Source of the DNA: Reticulitermes lucifugus
Lineage: Eukaryota > Arthropoda > Insecta > Blattodea > Rhinotermitidae
Reading direction: 5' to 3'
Length of the DNA: 53,703 nt
Assembly (NCBI GenBank): GCA_026260175.1
Contig: JAKCWW010002772.1
Span: 1 to 53,703, forward strand
Below the pieces are notes generated by a model, which worked only from the letters and a program-made list of their open reading frames with translations, was not told the origin of the DNA and searched no databases. Positions 32,115 to 42,100 of the stretch are shown here, piece by piece (the first letter of the stretch is position 1; the number at the start of each line of letters is the position of its first letter). The translations under genes and the position numbers were made by a program.

Positions 32115-32160
32115 GTTTTACACTGGAATGTGGTTAGAAGATACCAAGACTTATTTTATT
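32083..32160 (-). terminator. PMVK poly(A) signal candidates
   Basis: Reverse-strand AATAAA hexamers (TTTATT on the given strand at 32155-32160 and 32083-32088) lie about 90 and 165 bases past the PMVK stop codon. Confidence 0.6.
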
Positions 32161-32250
32161 GAGTGTACAAAAAATATTATTTAGTCCACTATGCATGTCG
32201 TCTGAGTGCCGCATATTTTTAAAAACCACTAATAGCAATTAATATCATAG

Positions 32251-32399
32251 TCACTGCTGTGAATTTAGATTGCTGTTAATCCATGATAGTATATTCTGCA
32301 TTTCATCTTCTAACTCAGATTCACTGCCATTGTTCACTATTCTCCAGTCCCATTCAGTTTCTTCGTCCAAGTCGCATTCCGTTTCTGCATCGTCTACTC
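32251..32399 (-). CDS. PMVK: PMVK exon 4 (terminal)
   Basis: Encodes VDDAETECDLDEETEWDWRI and the acidic C-terminal helix ending WINSNLNSQQ and TGA. Acceptor CCCTCAG; the first two bases complete a Gly codon. Confidence 0.95.
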
Positions 32400-35300
32400 C
32401 TGAGGGTTGAAGAAGACACAATAAAACTGTGGTTACATATGGTGCAAAGTCATAATCAGTGTTGTATGAAACAGTTTTCAGTTACCTCACAACTACATGT
32501 TCACTGCAGAGGACTTGACATTTCAATATTTCAGTAATTTTGGCACGAAAAGTGAGATGTATGTATCTTGTATTTCCTTCACCTACCAATCAGTTGTCTT
32601 TTGTAATTGGGATCTTCAACCCTTCTATTCTATAACAAGCTGCATTAAATGAAAGTAAATTCTAAGCCATCACAGTTACTGTTGACATGGAAATGGTTAA
32701 AGATGGTAGTGAATAACAGACATGACTTCTGCCCTTGATCCATTTCTGGGATAGGAATACCTTTGTGGCTGATTCTGGCTCTTTAATGATAAGATGACCC
32801 CCTAGATATAAGTGTGAACAATAGGCCAGAGCAAGAGGTTTATACTGTTCACATTTTCAAAGACTCCGCTTTGACAAAAGTGAAGGGTTCAGTCTAAAGA
32901 GGTTTCCATTCTGATCCAGTATGTACAAGTCATCTTAAGACAGTTAATTACCCTTCCACATACAATTCATAATTACCTTCGCAGCATTAACAGAAATGCA
33001 GAACATAAAAAGGAGAGGATTTATATGGTAAAAAAAAAGACAGGTGGGTGGTGTCTACCAGATATAAACTAGCATGGAACTTGCAGGTGGGATAATGCCC
33101 TCAGTATATGCTCTGTTGTGATATTTGTCACCTTTCATTCAGCCTCCGGCATGAGCAGATAATTTAAACAGACACATTACACACTGTGTACCGCTAGTCA
33201 TGTCCCCACAGCAGCTGTCACGGGAGTTTTACTGGATAGGAAGCCTACATTCACCAGGAATTTAGTGTCCATTTTTCCTCTTTAGTTCAACTTCTCATAT
33301 TTCATATAAGTCTCGAAGTGCTGACCTCCAGCATAAGTTGTTATATGGCTCTAATTGTATATGGGAACAGTTTTAAATGCTTTGTTACCCTGTGCGCTGA
33401 GAATTTCAACACACCCATTATGAACAGCTAACCAGTGCAAAGATTTTCTGGGGTTTGTTTCTGTTTTAAGCACCAGTTCCATCCAATTTCTCATCAACAA
33501 AAATGTAAGACTTATATGTTTTATTTTTGTCAAGCACTGAAAATGCTATTCAATATTTTTCTACTGTTGTGTATAGTTTTCCTTTTCCATAGCATTGTTG
33601 ATGTGGGATACTTTTATACAACTTCTGAAGACTCCCCTGACATAACAAATACATTTTAAAGGTATGTGCAGTGAACACTTTGTTCAACAGAATACATTAC
33701 TCACACTCACACACAGTCTGTGTCTTGCAAACACATGCCTGTTAAGATGAACAACATGTGGGCTGTATCTCTTAAAGAAGTTGCTAGTGTTCTTTTTCCT
33801 GCAGTCAGGGATATGATTATAGGTACTATCTGTACTTTCTTCTTCCATGATGTGACAACACTTACAGTTTCTTGGTGTCAGTGTGCCATACAGTAAGTTG
33901 AAGAAGGTGTAAAAATATGTCTGCTTTCATATTATTTGTAGTTACATCATGCCAAAGAATGGCATGACCAACTGGCAGTATGAATTATCAGAAACACGCC
34001 TTATACAAGGAATTTGCTGTAAATGGAAATTGAGTTTCCTAGAGCATTTTTCACTTACACAGTTCACAGTAGGTGTACAAAGTAAGAATGTAGTACTTAG
34101 AAGGTGAGCACATATTACCTGCTGTAAATACCCAACCTCGTTGTTTGCGGACATCATCGTCTGCTAAAACACGAACTGTCTTCACAGCTGTACCATAATT
34201 CTCTTTGAACCACTTCAGATCTGTTTGTCTTCGAGTGTCGCTTACTATCCATACTGGCTTCTTGTGTGCTACAAAAATGTACAGTCATTACTAACAATCT
34301 GATGATACTCTACTCACAAATTCATTACAAACATTAACATACGTGGAAGAATGTTGTTTATGTCTTAGATAAAAATAAAAACATAAGTCATTGTGACAGA
34401 CAGAAATGGCACATGCATGCATAGAGAGAGACAGAGCTGAGGAAAACTTTTGCATGGCCATGTTACTCTGTTACATTCTCAGCAAAGTTGCATATTTTGT
34501 GAAGGCCACACATAGCTGGTATGGCTAGCAAAATTCACCAGACTGGCTAGACTTTATGTTGATGGTGTCTGTAATACACTGATTGGTATCCTTTTACACT
34601 ACTCTGTATATCCTAAGTTGCATAGTCTAAGACCAGCAAGTGCTGGATCAGAGATGAAGCTAAAGGTAAGGTTGTCCCTGTGCATCCCATAACAGCATAT
34701 GGGAGAGTGCAGGTATAGCTCCATTCATTGTTAACCTCACTATTACATAGGAGTGGTCAGTTTCATGCCCCAGCCACATCACCACCAGGGAAAGAGCCTC
34801 CAGTAGGCCCCACAGTCAGTCTGGTCACTTTGGAGAAGAGATAAGTCCCTTACCCAAACTGGAATTGAACCATAATTCCTTGGACATCCAGCCTGTACCC
34901 AAGCCACTATACTGACTGCACTAGCCAACAACTTTAAGACTGAAGATGTAACTGATGCGTAATTAGCGCTTTGCACATCTTGGGAGATGGTGGTAAATGA
35001 GTATGAAGCAATGGTGTAGTGGGGAGCAGTAGACAACTAAAGAGATGCAGGGAATAATCTGTTCGAGTGCCACTTCACAGACCACAAATCTCAATGCGAC
35101 GTCACCTGGGATTTAACCCAGTCCCTGTGGTGAGAAGCCAGCATCTGCCTTGAGGTATGGCACAGCCTTGGTGTGTACACGCATACCTCACAATATTCCC
35201 ACGCTAATTGAAGTGACTACAGCCTTTTCACCAATATTTCCTCCACTCAGTTCCTCTCAGCAAACAAATGCATAGTGTACCTACCTTTAAACTTTTCCAC

Positions 35301-36709
35301 AGCAGCTCGACAGAAATAACCATAGTCTTTTTGTCTGATCTGTTCACTCCATTTAATCATATCTTGCCTATGTGTTTCTTTATATTCACCAGCACCCATC
35401 AACTCTTCAAAATTCAGATCATGTTTTTCTGCCCAGCGAGATTTAATAGGAGCCGAAATTTTTATCATTGCGGCATTGTCCGTTCCAAGTCTAGAACAGA
35501 GACAGGCCAGGTGATTTAGTTGCCATACTGCATAACATGCTTTAACCACAGTAGTAACATTTATTTTTCATACTAAAGTCATGGCAGGCTTTAAGGACCC
35601 CAGTTTTATCTCTTGCACAATATCACATACACTAACAAAAAGTGTGGTAGGGTATGCAGATGGGTCAGTTTGACGTAAAAGAATTAAGATTTGGGATTGC
35701 ATGCATCAACAAGCCACTCGGCCCTTTGTTTAGACCTTGATAATCAGCTACAGCTCACCCAGTGGGGAGGATAGAGTTGTCCCTGTGCACAATTGACACC
35801 ATGATGTCAAGCATGGGGGAGTAGAGGTATCATGAACATATTCTTAAGCTCAATACAGAGCGAAAGTAGGTGATCAGCTTCATGCCCCAGCTGCATTACC
35901 CCCTGGTATTTATTGTACACGAGACTGGGTTGGCTGCAAGTACAGTCTGCATATGGTGGCAAAGAGAAAATTACTGCTATCAGAAACAACCTGAGTGGAG
36001 GCGAATTGTCGAGGAAGTTAAGGCCCACCCCCGGGCTGTGATGCTAAGGAAGAAGAAACTGAACCTGTGTTCCATACACTATGCTGACAAGAGGTATTCT
36101 CCCCAGGATGTAGTGGTTGCAGCGTCAAGCTGCTCACGCCCATCCTGTACCCAGATTACGAATTACTAGAGATACTACCTCCACTCCCCCGTTCTTCCCC
36201 ACGATACTCAAGCAAAAATGTTTTATTATACGTTTCACTTCACCACAGATTATCTGCGCTAAGACTCTAGTATTCGTACACAAAATACAAGCTCTGAGAG
36301 TATATGAGTATTATTATCTAAAATGTACTCTTTACAGAAGACCCTAATATAAAAATAATTAAAAAGCGTTAACACAGTAGGCCTTATATGTTTAACATTT
36401 AAAAATTTTACGTTCCGCCCTCAGTGCATTTATGTGTTTCACATGAATCTCAGAACAAACGGCGATTATTTCCTTATCCCGCATTAACTTTTCATAACCG
36501 AGACTGTGTTTACTGCGCAGTACGATTAGAGCCTTTAAATACAATTGAGGTTAAATACAGTCTCCAAAAGATAGATTCAATACAATTGAATGTTACCTAT
36601 CAAATATTCTATCTGTTATGTAATCCTTGCCAGATTTTCTCTTTCCACTGAATAATAAGACACACACGGGGTTCTTCTCAAGGGGTGTCAACCCATCTGA
36701 GTTTTTCAT
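32251..36709 (-). CDS. PMVK: Phosphomevalonate kinase (complete four-exon gene)
   Basis: Transfers phosphate from ATP to mevalonate 5-phosphate, giving mevalonate diphosphate, in the isoprenoid pathway that in insects feeds juvenile hormone, dolichol, ubiquinone and prenylation (family knowledge). The four joined exons give 205 residues (human 192). It is the animal NMP-kinase type: P-loop GKRKSGKD at 22-29, base- and substrate-binding segment HDLNFEEL then YKETHRQDMIKW, SDTRR at 116-120, KQRGWVFTAGVDDAE at 148-162, and an acidic C-terminal helix. All introns are GT-AG and in phase. I chose the ATG 21 codons before the P-loop; the frame stays open upstream to another ATG at 36841, which would add 44 residues unlike the family. 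Introns contain a SINE and little else recognised. Confidence 0.95.
32400..34118 (-). other. PMVK intron 3
   Basis: 1.7 kb with no exon, RNA gene or named repeat recognised on either strand. Confidence 0.6.
34119..34268 (-). CDS. PMVK: PMVK exon 3
   Basis: Encodes KKPVWIVSDTRRQTDLKWF, then VRVLADDDVRKQRGWVFTAG. The paired arginines of SDTRR and the KQRGW arginine, which contact phosphate in this family, are present. Acceptor TTTGTAG, donor GTAATA. Confidence 0.95.
34668..34930 (-). repeat. tRNA-type SINE copy 7 (PMVK intron 2)
   Basis: Reversed relative to the window: AAGGTTGTCCCTGTGCATCC, TATAGCTCCATTCATTGTTA, then GAATTGAACCATAATTCCTT near the tRNA-like end. Confidence 0.8.
35285..35490 (-). 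CDS. PMVK: PMVK exon 2
   Basis: Encodes LGTDNAAMIKISAPIKSRWA, KHDLNFEELMGAGEYKETHR and RQKDYGYFCRAAVEKFK, colinear with vertebrate PMVK. Acceptor GTTCTAG, donor GTAGGT. Confidence 0.95.
35768..35930 (-). repeat. tRNA-type SINE copy 8, truncated (PMVK intron 1)
   Basis: GTTGTCCCTGTGCAC, ATTCTTAAGCTCAATACAGA and CAGCTTCATGCCCCAGCTGC match the family; the tRNA-like end is missing and LINE sequence follows. Confidence 0.7.
35980..36065 (+). mobile_element. Non-LTR retrotransposon fragment (PMVK intron 1)
   Basis: Forward reading WRRIVEEVKAHPRAV then a run of lysines resembles the end of insect non-LTR reverse transcriptases. It abuts SINE copy 8. Confidence 0.5.
36597..36709 (-). CDS. PMVK: PMVK exon 1: P-loop
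   Basis: Encodes MKNSDGLTPLEKNPVCVLLF then SGKRKSGKDYITDRIFD. The ATP-binding GxxxxGK motif is intact. Reverse-strand donor GTAACA leaves two bases of an Arg codon. Confidence 0.93.
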
Positions 36710-36841
36710 CTTTCCACTAACGTGACAACTGAAAATGTTCTGATCACGGATTACCTCATACTCGTATAGGGAAACATAATTATAGTCAGGCTTTCTGATT
36801 CTCACTGGAACTAAGCGCAACGATAGTGCACTCTTCGGCAT

Positions 36842-38599
36842 AACTATTTGTATTGCGTTTTTTCATGCAATTCATACTGCCGGCATTCATTTACATTTTT
36901 TCTCGCCGTATCATCAGTGGTTCTTTAACCTCGAATAGGGACTGATTTTAAGTTCTAACCGATGAGATATGGGAGACCTGTCACGCCTGACATTTCCGTG
37001 GTCGTTCTAAAGATGCCATGGAAATTTTTACTCATGTGGGCTGTTGGTGGAGGACGAAACGGCATAAGCCGCGAACTAGAACTGGAAGTATTTCGAAATA
37101 GTATTGGTGCGATTTACCACTGTAAGTAGACTGAGAACCCGTGGCACATCTCTTGTGATTAGAAGACCACTTTATCATCTATCTTTTAATTTATCAAATT
37201 CGAATGGCAGCATACTACTAAGATGCACGGTGAACAAAAAGTAAAATTGAGCATACCATATATTATCCGTGAACAGCCGAGGTGGTAATCCGTAGACAGA
37301 CCATCTGTAGTTGGAAGGTGGTAGATAAACAATACGAGGTGCAGATTATGTGTGTTATCTAAAAATGTGCGTAAAGTGCTTTGGATGTGTTGCTGAGGTA
37401 GATTCACTCATTTTTTCTCTCTGCCGAGAGTCTGCTATGTTTTCATGTTCTGTAGCAGTGTGTTGCTCCGATACCATAATTGACGCGTTTCGACCATATC
37501 TCCCTGCTGTGTGATGTACTTTCAATACGGATAAGAAAACAGGATTGCTGATGAATGCAAAAATATAAATAAGAGTCGAGTACAACTTGCATATGTAAAA
37601 ACCGTAGCTACATGTTTGGGCATTTCGTACAAGCCATCAGGCTGCACAGTAATTTAAAGGTTCAATATGTAACAGGTATAAGTTAAATTTGAAGTAAGCG
37701 AACTGAACTTGTTACAAATATTTATAATCAGGATACATTGAAACTACGTTGTCTCGCTAATCGTGACGTAACATTTTTGGTAGAGTGACGGCTTGTGCTT
37801 AGTTCATCGGGACTGCTGTCGAATAGTATGAAAATAATATGGCAGCTGACCGTTAGGGTGAATGAACCACCGATTCGGCTTAAGTTCGGGAACACGGGTA
37901 CGGAACGCAAAGGCAGAGTGTACGACGTAATACAGAGGAATACATCGTATTAGTTTGTTCTTTCTCGACCTGTTACGACATATAAATTTTACTTCATTGG
38001 TAAAGATATATGATCACTGTTCCCAGTTTGATAATTAGATTACGAGATATCCAAGTGCGCACTCCATTTCTATCTGCCTCTTAGACATAAACTTTTCCGT
38101 AAAGTATGATATGTTTAAATGCCAGCTGTAATCAGTGTGTCTTCTTAATTTCATGCTATATACATCCTATCAGAACCATGGAGCTGTATCATTAGTCTTT
38201 TTGTAAGTCACTTAATTACACAGCATAGTGACCCATCATATGTTATGAATAAGTTTTGACCTTACAGAAGATTGTGCATTCTCGTACAACAAGAGTGCCA
38301 ATAATTGTGATACAGAGGGTGGACGTCACATTTCCTACTCCTAGACAAGCCTGGTAAGTGCCGTATGTATGTGTGCACAGAAGAGAATTTTCTCGTCCTA
38401 GTTCCTAGATTAATGTGGCCAAAGGAACAGAAATGTTTTGTGGGGAGATTTTGCTGATTGCTATTTTCCATTGTTTCAGTTCTGTATGGATGGTCATACG
38501 TATCCTAAGTGCTTAATGTAGCTTGTGTTGCATACCTTTTTGAGTGGTCAGTTTATGGTAGATCATATGAGCAGACCATGTATTTTACATATGTATATA
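36842..38599. other. Region between the divergent PMVK and zinc-finger genes
   Basis: Should contain both promoters. No coding exon or named repeat recognised; CG dinucleotides are more frequent near 36990-37120 and 37780-37960 than in the introns, as expected near transcription starts. Confidence 0.4.
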
Positions 38600-38800
38600 T
38601 ATACACACACAGTTCCTGTGCATATATGTGAAGGTGGTCAGTGTAGACTGGATTTGGTTGGCTGATAGGAATGAGTGGAGGGGTCCTTTGAATATGGCAG
38701 TCACCATTCAGGGTCTGTAGCATACAGGGACTTCTTGACTAGTGGAGTAACTGTTAACTTCTGAAGAAGAAGAGTGCTACATGGAGTTTGTTTGTTAGTC
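38600..38800 (+). mobile_element. LINE 3' tail upstream of leader exon 1
   Basis: TTCTTGACTAGTGGAGTAAC and CTTCTGAAGAAGAAGAGTGC recur at 40080 and 41250. These are the 3' end of a non-LTR element and form part of the unit that was tandemly duplicated with the leader exon. Confidence 0.6.
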
Positions 38801-38940
38801 ACGATTTGTAAAGTTGACATAAATGTGTAAATAGCAGCTTTTTCAGTTTGATGCTGTGCGAAATAGTTATAATAAAGTGTATCATATTTTGTGTAATGGG
38901 CAAACTCAGCCATGATTTAGAGGGTACGGTGGTTTTACAG

Positions 38941-39111
38941 AACTGCATGGATATACTGAAAAGTGAACCTAGTTCATCTGCTGATGCATGTGTAATGTCA
39001 TCTGGTGATGGAAATCAGGTTGTTGATGTAAAAGTTGAAGAGGTCACTGATATGAATAGGGAAGAGGATCCAGAGCCAACAACACCTCCACTTATAAAGA
39101 CTGAACCTGCG
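38941..39111 (+). CDS. Zinc-finger gene leader exon, copy 1
   Basis: Begins after acceptor GGTTTTACAG and ends at donor GTAAGG, 57 codons in phase 0 at both ends. ATG is its third codon. Acidic, with VEEVTD, EEDPEP and IKTEP. The frame is also open upstream of the acceptor to an ATG at 38851, so an unspliced longer N-terminus is possible. Confidence 0.75.
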
Positions 39112-42100
39112 GTAAGGTATATGTGTGTATCCAGTGTTATGCACATTTGAAATTCATTGAATTCAATGTTGAGATAGTTAAATTAGGAATCACATTCTTG
39201 AAGAAATAACAGAAGACCAAATTCAGGCATTGTCTGCTACCATTCAATTCAGAATGTTATGTCTTCTCATTTGTATTAGAAAATGTAAGGCTTGAAATAT
39301 ATGTAGCTAACAGCCTTCCTGGTGTTTTGTATTGGTTTGAAACTTGGTCTGTCACATCGAGAGTAGAACATAGATTTAGGGTTTTGGAAACAGACTGCTG
39401 AGGAGAATATATGGACCTCAGAGAGAGGAAGAAACAGGAGCCTGTAGAAAACTGCTAATGAGGAAATTTGTGATGTGTATTCTTCACAAAATATTAACAT
39501 AATCAGATGAAGGAAGGTGATGGGTCAGGTAGAATCGGGGGCACACCCAAGGGGGGGAGGCTGCCAGGCTGCAACTCCACCTCAAACCCCCCAAAACCAA
39601 AATTAAAAAACACAGATTTTGTAGACATGATGTTATCAGAAGTTTTACGTGATTTACTCTTCAGCCAAAATCAGCCACTGAAATCAACTGATGACGTATG
39701 TTAGAATTTTGAAACATAAATTAATAAAGTTTAAAAAAACAAGAACATTGGACACTATGATTGAGTCATGGGACATGTAGTTATATTTGTATGTATATAA
39801 ACACAGTTGAAAATGGTGTTATGTTGCAGTTATACTTAAAACATGACTTTTATGACATAATTTTTAAAATCAAACTTAAATTGTATATAGCTTCAGACAG
39901 AAAACCTGAAGGGAGACCGCTTTGGAGATGAGTACATAGATGAGAGGATAATATGAAAGTCTGTTTTAAGGAAATATGGTGGGAAGTGTGGACCAGATTT
40001 ATTTGGCCTGTTGTAGGAAGGAGTGGATGTTTCCTCCATACACAGTAATCACTCTTCAGGTTCTGTAAAAGGCATTGTATTTCTTGACTAGCAGAGAACT
40101 TGTAGTTTCTGATGAAGAAGAGTGCTGCATTGAGTTTGTGTAGTGGTAATGCTTTTGAGAGTTTTTATGAAATAAATGTGTAAACAGTATCTGTTTTCAG
40201 TTTTATGCAGTGTAAAATGGTTATAATAAAGTGTGTCCTGGATCATGTAATAAGATAGCATATCCATGATTATAAGAGCATGGTTATTTTACAGAACTGT
40301 GTGGATATACTGAGAGGTGAACGTGGTGCCTGTACTGAGACATGTTCAACTTCATCTGGAAATGGAAACCAGTTTCTTTTTGTAAATGTCACTGATATAA
40401 AAGAGGAAGAGGATCCAGAGCCAGCAACGTCTCCACTTATAAAGACTGAACCTACAGTAAGTTCTGTGTGTGTGTATCCAGTGTTATGCCCATTGCACGG
40501 ATTTCCAAAATAGCCTGTCTGTCCATGTGAAAAAGTTTTGACTGTGGTGACTTGATTTTTAACAGTTGCTTTGAAAATGTCTGAGGAATATTGTATTGTG
40601 TTGTACATTGCTTGTACAGTACCTCGTCCAGTTTGACATAAGTCTGTTTTAAGATTTATGAAGTTGAATGCTAAGAACGTTTAAAAAGGAACCATATTCA
40701 TGAAGAAATAACAGCAGACTAAATTCGGGCAGTGCTTGCTACCTTTCAGTTGAGAGTGTAGTGTCTTCTCATCTGTTATTAGAAAATGTAAAGATTCAAA
40801 TATATAAAGCTGACAGTCTTCCTGTTGTTTTGCATGGGTTTGAAATTTTTTTCTCTCACCTTAATGGAAGAACAGAAATTGAGGGTCTTTGAAAACAGGC
40901 CACTGAGTAGAATATTTGGACCTAAGAGAGTGAAGGTAACAGGAGGGTGCAGAAAATTGCATAATGAGGAAATTTGTGATATGTATTCTTCACCAAATAT
41001 TAACATAATAACATAGGTCATGTAGCATGCATGTGAGCTCTAAGAAATGGGTACAAAGTTTTGGTTAGAAAACTTGAAAGTAAATGACCGCATTGGAGAC
41101 CAGTACATAGATGAGAGGATGATATGAAAGTCCGTTTGAAGGAAATATGGTCGGAGGTATGGACTGGATTTGCCTGTTTCGTGATATGAATGAGTGGAGG
41201 GTTTCTCCATACAAAATAATCACTCTTTAGGTTCTGTAAAAGGCTGGGAATTTGTTGACTATCAGATAACCATTACCTTCTGAAGAAGAATTGTCCATGG
41301 AGTTTGTTTGTTAGTAATTATTTTGAGACTTTAATTAAGTAAATTTGTACAAAGCAGCTGTTACCAGTTTTACATGTGCAAAATGGTCATAACAATGCAT
41401 GTCCTGTTGTGTGTAGTTTAGTTTATTTTTCATCCATTCTGGTAACACAGCTGTAACACATAAATTTCAGTCACAGTTGACAGTCACAAATACATAACTG
41501 AAGATTGCCATATCAAAACATTTGCATTAACAATGTGCTTGCCAAACTGATGTATATGTAGTTGTAAATCGTTGTTGCGTGTTGGGCATTTGCAAACTTA
41601 CGTATATGTAATTTGCATGACGTATATTCCCTCACTGAATGAGTGTAATGCTGTAACAGAAAGAATCTTAACTCCCTTTTAAGAGACTGTTTCTTTTCTA
41701 GTTTTTTCATATGATTTGGTAATTTGTTATATGATTGCCGTATTCACTACACTTTTTTTAAAAAACATCTTTGTTACACACCATGTCATAGTGATCCAAC
41801 ATTTTACATGCCTTATAATTGTGCATTTCAAGTTTCTCTCCCAAATTCTCTTTATTTCTTTTAATGTAGGACACTATTTCCGGTATGTGGAATCTACTGG
41901 CAGTATATTCAATTGGCTGTAGAGCTGCCTGCAACAAATATGTCTCCCTACATCGCTAATTATTTTCATTATTTTTGCAATTTAAAGATGCCTGTACTTA
42001 CAGTATCACCACTCCAGAAAATTAAACCATATATCTGATGGGTGTGAAAGTAAGCAAAACAGATAACTGCTTGTGGAATGCAGGCTCGTTATCTCCTCTG

